Positions 1 through 8,430 of a stretch of 64,000 nt of DNA are shown in pieces. A program made the position numbers and the translations under genes. Location of the stretch: the NCBI GenBank assembly GCA_023415775.1, contig JAEZJM010000014.1, positions 62,001 through 126,000 of the forward strand. Reading direction: 5' to 3'. The stretch is from Bacillota bacterium (lineage in GTDB: Bacteria > Bacillota > Negativicutes > Sporomusales > UBA7701). Position 1 is the first letter of the stretch, and each line of letters opens with the position of its first letter. Under the pieces are notes generated by a model, which worked only from the letters and a program-made list of their open reading frames with translations, searched no databases and was not told the DNA's origin.

Positions 1-1147
1 TCACGCCCCCGCCCAGCCAGCTGTCGGCGAAGTTGCCGGCCAGGCCGGCGCTGAGGGCATGGCTCTTCTTAGGCACATAGCTGTCGGAAGCCGTCTGGTC
101 GTCCCGGAGGCGCTTATCCTCGTAGGCGAGCGTACCGTACAGGCTGAAAGTCCGGCTACGGATGAGAGGATACGATATGTCGCCGCTCGTCACTATGGCA
201 TGGCCGGTCGCCCCGAGGTCGGCGTAGTTTTCGCCCAAAGCGTAGTTTACCCGCGAGTGTCTGACGCCGAACCGCGCCCCGTCGTCGCCCATCAGGATGC
301 TGTAGCCGAAGTTGTAATTGTGTAGGCGGTTGTTCTCGCTGATCAGGCCGCCGATGAATAAGTTCTCGCCATGGCCGCCGATATTGCCGGCGGCAAGCTG
401 GAAGCCCAGGCGGTTCCTGCTTGTATAGCGGTTGCCCCAGTTGTCGGCGTAGGCGGCGCCCCGCCACCTGGCCGTGTCGGCTACCTCGAGGATTAAGTCG
501 GCTGTGCCGGCCGCCTCGCCGGGGGCCAAAGTGGCCTTTACGCTGATGCCGCTCAGGTCGCTCATGATCAGCAGCGCTCTCTCCAGCGCATCCTTAGTTA
601 TAATGGTGCCGGGGCTGGCGGCGTGGAGCATACCCTTCAGGCGCTCATGATCGAAGCGCCCGTTCCCCGTTATCTTTACCTGGCCGTATTTGCCGGGAAT
701 TATGGCGATTTCCACGATGCCGTCCCTGATATCCTGGGCCGGGATATAGGCGAAGGATACCAGATAGCCTTTCTGCCGCATATGCTTGGTCAGTCTGCCG
801 GCCAGGGCGTTCAGTTCGCCGAGGCTCAGCTCCTTGCCGGCCTCGCGCTTGACAAGGCCTAAAAGCTCATCCGCCGGCACCGGCGGCTCGCCGCCGATGC
901 GGAAGCCCCGCACCGGTATTTTATGCTGGCCGTCGGCCTGCGTTGGCGGCTGCTGTCCCTCCACCGTGATGGCCGGCCCCTTGGTTTCGGCCGGCTGCTG
1001 CACCGCCGCCGGAGGCTTGGCACCTTCAATAACGGCGCCGGGGCTGGGCGGGGCGGCGAGTGCCGGGTAAACCATCCCCGCCACCACCGTGATAGCGATG
1101 GCAAAGATAATAATCCGCCTGCCCGCATTGCCTGGTTTACCGCTCAT
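1..1147 (-). CDS. TpsB/ShlB/FhaC-type outer-membrane transporter, partial (3' end off window)
   Basis: The reverse strand is open from an ATG at 1147 to the window edge (382 codons). It begins with a short signal-peptide-like hydrophobic stretch (about residues 11-31), then a Pro/Ala-rich linker. A POTRA-like region follows with the pattern FRIGGEPPVPADEL, LAGRLTKHMRQKGY and IVEIAIIPGKYGQV, then aromatic-alternating segments typical of a 16-strand barrel (RWRGAAYADNWGNRY, NYNFGYSILMG). This matches two-partner-secretion transporters of the ShlB/FhaC/HecB family, which export a TpsA exoprotein across an outer membrane. No TpsA gene is visible here. Its start overlaps the end of the upstream small gene by 11 bases, so the two are probably co-transcribed. 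The family call is firm; the cargo is unknown. Confidence 0.85.
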   Translation of the reverse strand, partial: MSGKPGNAGRRIIIFAIAITVVAGMVYPALAAPPSPGAVIEGAKPPAAVQQPAETKGPAITVEGQQPPTQADGQHKIPVRGFRIGGEPPVPADELLGLVKREAGKELSLGELNALAGRLTKHMRQKGYLVSFAYIPAQDIRDGIVEIAIIPGKYGQVKITGNGRFDHERLKGMLHAASPGTIITKDALERALLIMSDLSGISVKATLAPGEAAGTADLILEVADTARWRGAAYADNWGNRYTSRNRLGFQLAAGNIGGHGENLFIGGLISENNRLHNYNFGYSILMGDDGARFGVRHSRVNYALGENYADLGATGHAIVTSGDISYPLIRSRTFSLYGTLAYEDKRLRDDQTASDSYVPKKSHALSAGLAGNFADSWLGGGV

Positions 1148-1526
1148 CGTATTCCTCCTTGTAGTAGCCGCTATCGTCCCGGTCTTGCGCATATTGCCGG
1201 CCGGCATATTCCGTAATCACCCGCGCCAGTTCCGTTACCGCCGAAGCTGACGACTGCCGGCCACCCAGCACCGTCAGCGAATCGGTGGCCGCCGCAATAG
1301 CGATGACCTTTAAGCGGGGAATGTACTGCAGCAAGGCCTGCACAGCCTCGCGCTCGGCAACCTCGGCAACAACGACGTCCGGGCAGAGAAGCTTCAGATC
1401 GTTCAGCGCCTCTCCCGGCGATGCTTCCACCTGGGAGACCCGCAACAGTGCACTCTGCCGCAAACTGGCCGCCAGCCCGGAAAGGTACACCGAATCCCCG
1501 CAGAATACGACTTCTATCTGCTTCAA
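1137..1526 (-). CDS. Receiver-like small protein linked to a NarL two-component system
   Basis: This encodes 129 residues from a TTG start (reads MKQIEVVFCG). The fold pattern resembles a response-regulator receiver domain: a beta-strand EVVFCG, an LLCPDVVVAEV strand, and an LKVIAIAAATDS strand. The acidic pocket and the phospho-Asp context are not clearly present, so it may be a pseudo-receiver. A second protein at 23445-23792 shares the start codon, the EVV.CG opening, the .CPD[VI]V[VI] strand and the layout, and also sits just downstream of a NarL-type regulator. The gene overlaps the TpsB start by 11 bases. The C-terminus is acidic and Tyr-rich. Its role is unknown; regulation of, or coupling to, the exporter is only inferred from position. 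Confidence 0.7.
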   Translation of the reverse strand: MKQIEVVFCGDSVYLSGLAASLRQSALLRVSQVEASPGEALNDLKLLCPDVVVAEVAEREAVQALLQYIPRLKVIAIAAATDSLTVLGGRQSSASAVTELARVITEYAGRQYAQDRDDSGYYKEEYDER

Positions 1527-1602
1527 ATCTCGACACCGACTTTCGCAATTTTACCGAAAGAATGGTTCTTTAAGATGAATATTAGCAGAAGATGTCATTA
1601 AA

Positions 1603-1626
1603 GCCACTAGACGAAAGTCTAGTGGC
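1603..1626 (-). terminator. Perfect 10-bp hairpin upstream of the receiver-like gene
   Basis: GCCACTAGAC and GTCTAGTGGC form a perfect 10-bp stem around a 4-base loop. In the leftward direction only three T follow, so this is either a weak second terminator after the response regulator or an operator-like site about 77 bases before the TTG start. Confidence 0.5.
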
Positions 1627-1629
1627 AAA

Positions 1630-1658
1630 TAAAAAAAAGTATAGTTTTCACTATACTT
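1630..1658 (-). terminator. Rho-independent terminator after NarL-type regulator
   Basis: On the reverse strand AAGTATAGT, GAAA and ACTATACTT form a 9-bp hairpin followed by a run of T. An almost identical hairpin follows the paralogous regulator at 23890-23924. Confidence 0.85.
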
Positions 1659-1686
1659 CTCGCTTGGCCATTATTAGTTTTTCGCT

Positions 1687-2352
1687 TTAGTCTTTTCCCG
1701 GCGCAGCCACCAATCCCTGTTTGGCGGCGAAGGCGACCGCCTGGGACTTGTTCTCCAACTGGAGCTTGGCGGTTATCTCGCCCATATGGTATTTTATCGC
1801 CGCCTCGCTGATACCAAGCTTATCGCCGACTTCTTTATAGGTAAGGCCACCAGCTACGAGCCCCAGAATCTCCCCCTGCCGCGATGTAAGGAGCGCCGTC
1901 CTGGCGGCGGCCTCCTCCCTTGCCTCCCGCGCATTTTCGCGCCGGGCGAACTCGGCCAGTATCTTCGCCGCCAGGCCGGGCGACAGCGGCGTATCGCCGG
2001 CGGCCATCCCTGACAATTGCTGCAAAAAATGCTCCTTGGCCATACCTTTCAGCAAGTATCCGGCGGCGCCGGCCTTGATCGCCTCGAACAGATGGGCGTC
2101 ATCCTGGGATACCGTCAGCATCACGACTTTCACATCGGGAAGCTTCGCCTTAATCAGCCGGGTAGCCTCGATACCGCCGCCGTCGGGCATCTGAACATCC
2201 ATCAGGATGACGTCGGGCTTAAGCTCCTCCGCCTTGCCGAGAGCCTCCGGGCCGTTTCGGGCCGTTCCCGCCACCTCAATACCGTTGGCGGCCAGCATAT
2301 TCCCCAGTCCTTCGAGAAACAAAGCATTGTCGTCTACCAGCAATACTCTCAT
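1687..2352 (-). CDS. NarL/FixJ-family response regulator
   Basis: A 221-residue two-domain regulator. The N-terminal receiver has the acidic pair at D7-D8 and the predicted phospho-Asp at D52 (ILMDVQMP), the conserved Thr in VVMLT, and Lys in LLKG. The C-terminal LuxR-type helix-turn-helix is in residues about 150-210 (LTSRQGEILGLVAGGLTYKEVG, then AAIKYHMGEI). It lies 15 bases downstream of the kinase gene on the same strand, so the two form a cognate pair, and a terminator follows it. About two thirds of the layout is repeated in the paralog at 23987-24634. Targets are unknown; the adjacent receiver-like/TpsB operon is a candidate. Confidence 0.93.
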   Translation of the reverse strand: MRVLLVDDNALFLEGLGNMLAANGIEVAGTARNGPEALGKAEELKPDVILMDVQMPDGGGIEATRLIKAKLPDVKVVMLTVSQDDAHLFEAIKAGAAGYLLKGMAKEHFLQQLSGMAAGDTPLSPGLAAKILAEFARRENAREAREEAAARTALLTSRQGEILGLVAGGLTYKEVGDKLGISEAAIKYHMGEITAKLQLENKSQAVAFAAKQGLVAAPGKD

Positions 2353-2367
2353 TGCATTCTTCTCCTT

Positions 2368-4095
2368 CTACCCTCCGCTTTGCGCCAGCGGCAGCGTTAT
2401 GACCACCGCCGTACCGGCATTAGGCGCCGACTCGACCGAAAGCCGCCCCCCCGACTCCCCGGTTCTTTCCTCCATAATTCTCAGACCGTAGCTCCCTTTT
2501 TTCCCAACCGCCTGAGTCGGATCAAACCCCCGCCCGTCATCCTCAACCCTGATCTCGGCCATATCCCCGTGACGCCTGGCAACCACCTTGACACGGCGTG
2601 CGCCAGCGTGTTTTCTTACATTGGTCAACGCTTCCTGGACGATCCTCAGAAGCTGGGCTTCCGCAGTCGGCGGCAGCCGGCCGGCGATCAGCCCCTCATC
2701 GACAACCAGTTCGGCGTCAATATTGTTGTTTTGACGATACCACTGAAGATAATCCGCCAGCGTCCGCCACAAGCCGTGCTTCTCGCCGGTTGCCGTCCGC
2801 AGCCCCGCGATCGACTCGCGGATATCGACGTGAACATCCCTCGTAACCCCGGCCAGCCTTTCCAGCACCGTATCGGCCTGGGCCGTCTCGTTCTTGGCCA
2901 GCAGCGAGCGCGCCGCTTCCACCTGCATGTTAATATACCCCCACAACTGGCCGGCGCCATCGTGCAGCTCCCGCCCCAGCCGGTCCCGTTCCGTCATGAT
3001 CGACAGCGCCTTCTGCTGCTCGACTATCTGGGCCTGGACCTGCTTCAGCTCGGTCGTATCGTGGAGGACGATCGCCTTGCCGATATTCATATTGCCCCAG
3101 CCTGTCAGCGGCGTGACGTGGTACGAATAATCCCCGCTTCCCTCCAGACGGATTTCACCCTCCCCCGCCGCCCTGATCTCCAGCAGCGCGATCATCGCCG
3201 GCCAGGAAGCGAATACCTCCCGGAAATGCCTGCCGACCAGGGTCGGGGCTTTATCGCCGAACCGCCGCCGGGCGGACGGATTGAGCTCCATGATATAGTC
3301 CTGGTCGTCGGTGATGATCAGACTGTCGTCGATATTGCCGATAACGGTCGACTCGGCCAGGGGCATCAGGCTGAGGACCCGCAGGCGGAAAAAGATCCAC
3401 GTCCAGGCCAGGCCGCTCAGCAGGAAAGCCAGCGGCAGCGGCGGGATTATGCCGGCCTGCTGGTCGATGGCCCACAGGATATGTCCGGCCAAAGATAACA
3501 GGGGATCGGCCGGCAGCGCCGCGATCTGCCACCGCCGCAGGCCGGAGGCCCTGCGCGCCCAGATGACGCACAGCACACTGACCAATAAGAACTGAAAATA
3601 GGCTATACCCATAACGGCCCAGTAAATCGGACCGCGGACGATGCCGAAGATCAGCCCGTCCCAAACCACTCCGCGCCAAAACCAGCCGTGCCATCCGGTA
3701 GTCAAGAGCGCCAGCGTACAAAAGACGGTAACCGCCACCAGCGCCGATACGACCGTCCTGGCCAGCCGACCCTTTTGCCCGGCGATGCTCACGACGAACA
3801 ATAAAAACGTAGGAATTATGACCAAAGCGCTCATTTGCTGGATTTTGACCCAGAAAACCTTATCCGCCAATGCCGGACTGACGGTGACCATAACCAGGGC
3901 CAGAAGAAAGATAGCCCGGAGAGAGAGGCTGAGAACCCAATACCGCGCCGCCGGCGTCTTGCGGTACTGAAAAGCGTACCCTGCCAGCGTCGCCAACACC
4001 GCCCCCGCCAGCAGATAGAACCAGAGGTCTTTTATCGGATGGTAGATCATCACCTGAAGAGGTGAGGCTATGTCCCCCGGCAAATATGTATCCAT
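2368..4095 (-). CDS. 7TM-sensor histidine kinase (HisKA_3 type) with PAS domain
   Basis: A 575-residue membrane kinase. Residues about 20-245 contain seven hydrophobic segments of the histidine-kinase N-terminal 7TM type. A PAS domain follows (about 250-350, with DDSLIITDDQDYIMELNPSA). The HisKA_3 dimerisation domain has the phospho-His at H378 in GRELHDG, and the HATPase domain shows N-box QEALTNVRKHA and G-box VEDDGRGFD. Architecture and gene order match the paralog at 24609-26321, so both arose by duplication of a whole module. It is likely to phosphorylate the regulator encoded 15 bases downstream. The stimulus is unknown. Confidence 0.93.
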   Translation of the reverse strand: MDTYLPGDIASPLQVMIYHPIKDLWFYLLAGAVLATLAGYAFQYRKTPAARYWVLSLSLRAIFLLALVMVTVSPALADKVFWVKIQQMSALVIIPTFLLFVVSIAGQKGRLARTVVSALVAVTVFCTLALLTTGWHGWFWRGVVWDGLIFGIVRGPIYWAVMGIAYFQFLLVSVLCVIWARRASGLRRWQIAALPADPLLSLAGHILWAIDQQAGIIPPLPLAFLLSGLAWTWIFFRLRVLSLMPLAESTVIGNIDDSLIITDDQDYIMELNPSARRRFGDKAPTLVGRHFREVFASWPAMIALLEIRAAGEGEIRLEGSGDYSYHVTPLTGWGNMNIGKAIVLHDTTELKQVQAQIVEQQKALSIMTERDRLGRELHDGAGQLWGYINMQVEAARSLLAKNETAQADTVLERLAGVTRDVHVDIRESIAGLRTATGEKHGLWRTLADYLQWYRQNNNIDAELVVDEGLIAGRLPPTAEAQLLRIVQEALTNVRKHAGARRVKVVARRHGDMAEIRVEDDGRGFDPTQAVGKKGSYGLRIMEERTGESGGRLSVESAPNAGTAVVITLPLAQSGG

Positions 4096-4168
4096 GCCTA
4101 AATCCTCTCAGCACAAATGGATAAAACAAACTTGATTTACAATATTCGCTAAGCTCCATCCCCTTCCT

Positions 4169-4214
4169 GCAGACGAAGAAAACAGCGGCCCCTGCCGCTG
4201 TTTTCTTCGTCTGC
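4169..4214 (-). terminator. Long perfect hairpin between cotJC and the kinase gene
   Basis: Two perfect 20-base arms flank a 6-base loop. Read leftward after cotJC, the inner GC-rich stem (CAGCGGC/GCCGCTG) is followed by TTTTCTTCG, giving a terminator nested inside the larger inverted repeat. Confidence 0.8.
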
Positions 4215-4217
4215 CTG

Positions 4218-4814
4218 CTATTTCTCCGTCCGGTGTCCCATCCACATATGCTTGCTGTTGGCCATCCATTCCTGCACCGTATTCAGCATCTCGCCAAACC
4301 GCTGGAAGTGGACCACCTCCCGCGCCCACAGGAAGCGCAGCGTATCCTTCACACACTCGTCGTCCGTGCAGGCGATGAGATGCTCGTAGGTAGTGCGGGC
4401 CTTCTGCTCGGCCGCCATATCCTCCGTCAGGTCGGTGATCGGGTCGCCCAGGCAGGCGATATACTTCGCCGACCAGGGAATGCCGTTCGCGTCCGTCCAG
4501 AACAGGCCGTGATTATGCTGCGTGAACTGCCCCTCCCAGCCGGCCGCCTTGAAATCCTCGCAGCACGCGCCGTCCACCAGCTTATAAACCAGCGCCGCGA
4601 TCATCTCCATATGCGCCATTTCCTCAGTGCCGATATCGGTCAGAAGGGCTTTGGCGCCGTCAGTGGGCATCGAATACCGCTGATTCAGGTACCGGAGCGA
4701 CGCCGACAGCTCGCCGTCCGGGCCGCCGTACTGGGTAATGACCATCTTGGCGAACTTCACATCCGGGCAGCTTACCCTTACGGGATGCTCCAGCTTCTTT
4801 TCATATATCCACAT
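4218..4814 (-). CDS. cotJC: Spore coat protein CotJC (manganese-catalase family)
   Basis: A 198-residue ferritin-like di-metal protein of the CotJC family. It opens with the family's typical MWIYEKKLEHPVRV, which is why the start at 4814 (AGGGAG about 10 bases upstream) is preferred over an ATG 21 bases earlier. Metal-ligand patterns of manganese catalases are visible: GTEEMAHMEMI near residue 63, and an EVVHFQRFGE segment near the C-terminus. CotJC is a component of the inner spore coat made in the mother cell. It is the last gene of cotJABC and shows that the organism sporulates. Confidence 0.95.
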   Translation of the reverse strand: MWIYEKKLEHPVRVSCPDVKFAKMVITQYGGPDGELSASLRYLNQRYSMPTDGAKALLTDIGTEEMAHMEMIAALVYKLVDGACCEDFKAAGWEGQFTQHNHGLFWTDANGIPWSAKYIACLGDPITDLTEDMAAEQKARTTYEHLIACTDDECVKDTLRFLWAREVVHFQRFGEMLNTVQEWMANSKHMWMGHRTEK

Positions 4815-4838
4815 CTCGTCATTCTCCCTTAACAAAAT

Positions 4839-5096
4839 TTAGATTTCCCAGGGCCAGGGGCCCTCGGCCCATTGCCAGGGTTTGCCCGAGAATCCGCCCC
4901 AGCCGAAGTTGAACAGCGGGCCGAACTCAGCCTCGTAATCCTTCTTCATCTTCTTCAGGGCATCCACCGCGCAGTTATAATCGTTGATGGCGTCCTCGTC
5001 GCAGGGATGGGTGTCCAAGTACAGGTTAAGCTCCACCGCCACAAACTCTATCTCCTGGAGCCTCTTCAGCATAGCGGCCTGTTTTGCGCAATCCAT
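4839..5096 (-). CDS. cotJB: Spore coat protein CotJB
   Basis: An 85-residue protein with the CotJB pattern: a helical N-terminus (LQEIEFVAVELNLYLDTHP), a DYNCAVDALKKMKKDYE segment, and a Trp-rich tail (GWGGFSGKPWQWAEGPWPW). The start ATG at 5096 has GGAGG upstream. It is the middle gene of cotJABC, 24 bases before cotJC. CotJB is needed for coat assembly in Bacillus; its biochemical role is not known. Confidence 0.95.
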   Translation of the reverse strand: MDCAKQAAMLKRLQEIEFVAVELNLYLDTHPCDEDAINDYNCAVDALKKMKKDYEAEFGPLFNFGWGGFSGKPWQWAEGPWPWEI

Positions 5097-5117
5097 GAAT
5101 CATTCACCTCCGTCGCC

Positions 5118-5420
5118 TTATTCAGGGATAGGATACACACCCCAGAGTTCGGGGAACAGCGTGCCCCGCATCAGCGCCTCGCGCGGCGAAAACGCCTTGT
5201 CGTAGCACTGCCAGGGAACATACGCGTGAGCCAGCAACATATTCATCGGCATCGGGTTCTCATCGCCCATCGGCATCTTCTTCATCCCGTCCATCCCGCA
5301 GTCCATATCATCCTCCATAGCGTTTTCCATACAATCCTGCATCATCTTGTCCTTCTTTATCGCCGGCACATCCGCCGCCATCGCTTCCTCGTACCACTTG
5401 GGCCTGGTCTGTTTATCCAA
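5118..5420 (-). CDS. cotJA: Spore coat associated protein CotJA
   Basis: 100 residues from a TTG start with GGAGG about 10 bases upstream. The C-terminal half holds the CotJA signature (LAHAYVPWQCYDKAFSPREAL, then GTLFPELWGVYPIP). The N-terminal half is a Met/Asp/Lys-rich segment likely specific to this lineage. First gene of cotJABC. A CATAAAAT element about 40 bases upstream resembles the -10 of sporulation sigma-E promoters, but no clear -35 was found. Confidence 0.92.
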   Translation of the reverse strand: MDKQTRPKWYEEAMAADVPAIKKDKMMQDCMENAMEDDMDCGMDGMKKMPMGDENPMPMNMLLAHAYVPWQCYDKAFSPREALMRGTLFPELWGVYPIPE

Positions 5421-5517
5421 GACGAATCTACCTCCTCATTCATAGACCTACTACATTTTATGTGAATCTGACTGACAACGTCACAACCGGCAAAAAAAAT
5501 AAGGCCGACCATCACGG

Positions 5518-5705
5518 TCAGCCCAGGTCGCCGAGAAAGCCCCATCTGCGGCGCACCCGCAAGGGGTAGGCCGCCGTTTCTAGGGCGCTGAAGCGCCAGA
5601 ACGGCGCACTTGCTCCTCAAAGCGCTTGCTTGCGTACGCCGAAAGTACGCGGCGCGGCACGCTTCTCCGGTGCGCTTTGCATCTGGAGCCGTCTCGACAA
5701 CCTGT
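5518..5705 (-). repeat. Dispersed hairpin repeat, family 1, copy 1
   Basis: This non-coding stretch fills the gap upstream of cotJA. Reverse-strand blocks such as GCGCCGCGTACTT and GTACGCAAGCAAGCGCT, plus GCCGCAGATGGG, recur on the forward strand at 11469-11645. Its ends are imperfect inverted repeats (about 15 of 20 bases pair), so the unit can fold end to end. No protein is encoded. A core-deleted relative lies at 8378-8417. Confidence 0.75.
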
Positions 5706-5719
5706 TCCCTAAACACTTA

Positions 5720-5998
5720 TCAACTCATCGGCATCAACAAAAACGCCAGCAAATACAGCGCGATCCCCGCGCCCCGGTAAAAGCAGGCCAGCGCCCAGCC
5801 CAGCCGGATAAACGTCGTGTCAAATCCCGTATACTCGCCAAGGCCCGCGCACACCCCGAAAACCATCCCGTTGTCGGGGTCGAGAGCCAGGTGTCGCCCG
5901 CCGGGGAAATACCCGGCCGGTCCCGCCGCGTCCTGCAGCAAGCTCCATATCACCGCGCCGCTCAGAGCGTAAGCCCCCCAGCGGATAAGCCACAGCAT
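5720..5998 (-). CDS. PspC-domain small membrane protein
   Basis: A 92-residue protein from an ATG at 5998 with GGGGGG seven bases upstream, preferred over an ATG 24 bases earlier. It has an N-terminal hydrophobic segment and a C-terminal PspC domain: GVCAGLGEYTGFDTTFIRL, then GAGIALYLLAFLLMP. PspC-domain proteins are inner-membrane partners of envelope-stress responses, though in Firmicutes many are uncharacterised. It lies 58 bases downstream of the ftsW-like gene on the same strand and may share its transcript. Confidence 0.8.
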   Translation of the reverse strand: MLWLIRWGAYALSGAVIWSLLQDAAGPAGYFPGGRHLALDPDNGMVFGVCAGLGEYTGFDTTFIRLGWALACFYRGAGIALYLLAFLLMPMS

Positions 5999-6056
5999 AA
6001 AAATGCCCCCCTGCAGTAGCATTATGCCACTGTACGCGGGGGGCTAAACATTTTTC

Positions 6057-7232
6057 CTATTTCCTGCCAAGCCGGCGGTTGACCAGCTTCAGGCGGACAC
6101 TCTCCTTCTCCGTGCCGCTTTCGGCCGGTGCGGGCGCCTTCCCGCCCAAGCGTCCGACGCTTATCAGCAGACCGATCGCCAGCAGGTTGACCACCAGCGA
6201 CGTACCCCCGAAGCTGATGAAAGGCAGCGGCACCCCCGTTACCGGCAGCATGCCGGACACCATCGCGATATTGCCCACCGCCTGGCCGACGACGAGAAAA
6301 GTCGCCCCGGCGGCCACGATCATCCCGAACCCGTCGCGGGCCTGCAGCGTGATCTTGATGCCGTACCAAGCCAGCAGCGCGAACAGAAACAACACCAAAA
6401 ACGCGCCGGCGAACCCCATCTCCTGGCACAGCACCGCGAAGGCAAAGTCCGTATGAGCCTCAGGCAGATAGTGAAACTTGCTCGCCCCCATCCCCAGCCC
6501 GGTGCCGAACAAACTCCCCGACCCGATCGCCATCAGCGCCTGGACGGTCTGGTAGCCGCTCGTCTGCTCGTAAGACCAGGGGTCGAGCCAGGCCAAAATG
6601 CGTTCGGCCCGGTACGCGGCCGCATAAACCAGGTACACCGTTCCCATAGCGCCGCAAAACATCAGGCCGTAAACCTGGCGCTTGGGGATGCCGCTAGGCA
6701 AATACAGAACCAGGCACAGGCCGACGATAACCACCGCCGTGCCCATATCAGGCTGCCGCAAAACGAGGAACCCCATTATCCCGGTCACAATCACCGGCCA
6801 GGAAAAAACCGTCACCGGCCGGCCCTTCTCCAGGCGCGGCCCGATATAAGCGGCCGTCATCAAAATTGCGGCAATCTTGGCGAACTCCGAGGGCTGGAAC
6901 TTAACCCCCAGCTTCAGCCACCGCCTGGCGCCGTTGGCGTCGATGCCGCCAAAATGCACCGCCACCAGCATCGCCAGCACCGCCAGCACGATCAGCGGTA
7001 AAAACTTCACCAGCCGGCGGTAATCAAAGCGCGCAGCGACCGCCAGGCCGATCATCCCGATCAGGAAAGCCATCATGTGCCTTTTCAGAAAAAAATAACT
7101 GTCGTTCAAAAGCTGTCCGGCCAAAACGAAGCTGGCGCTAAACACGTTAATCGTGCCAATGGCGAACAGCATCAGCACAATATAAAAAACCGCCTCGCCG
7201 GGGCTGGCCCACGGAACAGGCACCCTGCGCAC
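6057..7232 (-). CDS. ftsW: FtsW/RodA/SpoVE-family peptidoglycan glycosyltransferase
   Basis: A 391-residue SEDS protein with about ten membrane segments, that polymerises lipid II into glycan strands with a partner class B PBP. Visible family landmarks are ANGARRWLKLG, FQPSEFAKI, RQPDMGTAVV, GSGSLFGTGLGMGASKFHYLPEAHTDFAF and PLPFISFGGTS. These fit FtsW or its sporulation paralog SpoVE better than RodA. Proximity to cotJABC would suit SpoVE, but no division-cluster neighbours are present, so the exact paralog is open. A promoter lies just upstream at 7271-7299. Confidence 0.88.
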   Translation of the reverse strand: MRRVPVPWASPGEAVFYIVLMLFAIGTINVFSASFVLAGQLLNDSYFFLKRHMMAFLIGMIGLAVAARFDYRRLVKFLPLIVLAVLAMLVAVHFGGIDANGARRWLKLGVKFQPSEFAKIAAILMTAAYIGPRLEKGRPVTVFSWPVIVTGIMGFLVLRQPDMGTAVVIVGLCLVLYLPSGIPKRQVYGLMFCGAMGTVYLVYAAAYRAERILAWLDPWSYEQTSGYQTVQALMAIGSGSLFGTGLGMGASKFHYLPEAHTDFAFAVLCQEMGFAGAFLVLFLFALLAWYGIKITLQARDGFGMIVAAGATFLVVGQAVGNIAMVSGMLPVTGVPLPFISFGGTSLVVNLLAIGLLISVGRLGGKAPAPAESGTEKESVRLKLVNRRLGRK

Positions 7233-7270
7233 ACCGCTCCCTCCTTCCGCCGGGAAAACATCTCGTCCCC

Positions 7271-7299
7271 ATTATACCAGAAACCGCCGGACCGCCCAA
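7271..7299 (-). promoter_or_regulatory. Sigma-A-type promoter of the ftsW-like gene
   Basis: On the reverse strand TTGGGC (7294-7299) and TATAAT (7271-7276) are separated by 17 bases, about 40 bases before the start codon. Confidence 0.75.
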
Positions 7300-7359
7300 T
7301 ATCGCTTTTTGCCCCGAACCGAATAATATATAATACCGATTTCCGGAGGTGATACATAC

Positions 7360-8328
7360 ATGCCCGCCACAGCCGTCACCCCCTTCGCCCTCCTCCTCCT
7401 CGACGCCGCCGGCCAAGCCCTCTTGCTCGCCGACGGACCCAGCGGCGAAATCCTCGCCGAATATCCCCTCCCCCCGGGCTACGCGGCCGTCGACCTCATC
7501 GCCGGCCACGGCCACGCTTTCGTCACCCTCGCCGGGCACAGCGGCGCCGGCGCGCTCTGTAAAATCGACCTGACCTCAAGGGCGGCGGACCACCCCGCCG
7601 TACCTTTCCCCCTGCCCCATCCCGTCCAGTTTTCTCTGGCCGCCGACGGCCTCACCGCCTACCTGGCCGACCCAGCCGGCGTCCTCCATGACATCGACCT
7701 CGCCACCGCGGCCTGCTCGGCCTGGGAAAAGCCGCCGGACGCCGCCGCCTGCGCCGGGCTTGTCGTCGCCGGCGGCGAGATCCACGGCGTGTGGGAAGCC
7801 GCCGGCGGCGGTCTGGCAGCTGTCTACTCACCCGCCGGAACTCTTCTCCGCACCTGCCGCCTCGGCGTCGTCCCCACAAGCCTGGTCGCCACGTCCGGGT
7901 TTATGCTCGCCACCTTCACCGCCAGCCCTGCCAGCGGCGAAGGCCTCATCATCTTCCCGCCCGGCGACGGCGCCCCCGCCGTCGTCACCATCCAGTGCTC
8001 CCGCTGCGCCGCCGTCCACCCCGTCTACCCCTCCCACGCCGCCACCGCGGACGGCAGAACAGCCTACATTGCCTGCGAAGACAGCGCCGCCGTCGCCGTC
8101 GTCGACCTCGCCGCCGCCGCGGTCACCGGCACCATCTTCCTCGGACGCTCGGTCTCCCGCCTGTCCCTCACCGCCGACGGCCGGTTCGCCGTCGCCTCCA
8201 GCAACGCCAACGCCGACCTCTGCCTCATCGACCTTGTCAACCGCCGGCCGCTCGCCTTTACCGCCTGCAGTCGCGAACTCCTCCGGCCGGTAGCGGTGAT
8301 TGAACAGCGCCATACCGCCGGCGAATAG
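7360..8328 (+). CDS. Beta-propeller (YncE-like) protein of unknown function
   Basis: 322 residues with repeated propeller-blade patterns (SLAADGLTAYLADPAGVLHDIDL, HAATADGRTAYIACEDSAAVAVVDL, SLTADGRFAVASSNANADLCLIDL), each about 40-45 residues. This is the YncE/lactonase-like seven-bladed type. No signal peptide is evident, so it is probably cytoplasmic. A short Cys pair in IQCSRCAAVHP is unusual for these proteins. RBS GGAGGTG precedes the ATG, and TATAAT lies at 7329-7334. Codon use is extremely C-rich at third positions. It is transcribed alone; function not recognised. Confidence 0.8.
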   Translation: MPATAVTPFALLLLDAAGQALLLADGPSGEILAEYPLPPGYAAVDLIAGHGHAFVTLAGHSGAGALCKIDLTSRAADHPAVPFPLPHPVQFSLAADGLTAYLADPAGVLHDIDLATAACSAWEKPPDAAACAGLVVAGGEIHGVWEAAGGGLAAVYSPAGTLLRTCRLGVVPTSLVATSGFMLATFTASPASGEGLIIFPPGDGAPAVVTIQCSRCAAVHPVYPSHAATADGRTAYIACEDSAAVAVVDLAAAAVTGTIFLGRSVSRLSLTADGRFAVASSNANADLCLIDLVNRRPLAFTACSRELLRPVAVIEQRHTAGE

Positions 8329-8353
8329 CGGCCAGACTTACTTGGCAATAAAA

Positions 8354-8375
8354 AGAACCCCTTCCCAGGGGTTCT
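8354..8375 (+). terminator. Terminator-like hairpin after the propeller gene
   Basis: AGAACCCC and GGGGTTCT form an 8-bp stem with a 6-base loop, 25 bases after the stop codon. The T-run is poor. Confidence 0.6.
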
Positions 8376-8377
8376 CC

Positions 8378-8417
8378 GATTGTCTAGAAAGCCCCATCTG
8401 AGGCTTTCTAGACAATC
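8378..8417. repeat. Perfect 16-bp inverted repeat, core-deleted family 1 relative
   Basis: GATTGTCTAGAAAGCC and its perfect complement flank CCATCTGA. The run AAAGCCCCATCTG is also found in the family 1 repeat at 5518-5705, suggesting that this is an internal deletion derivative. Confidence 0.6.
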
Positions 8418-8430
8418 TGGGGTCTCGCTA

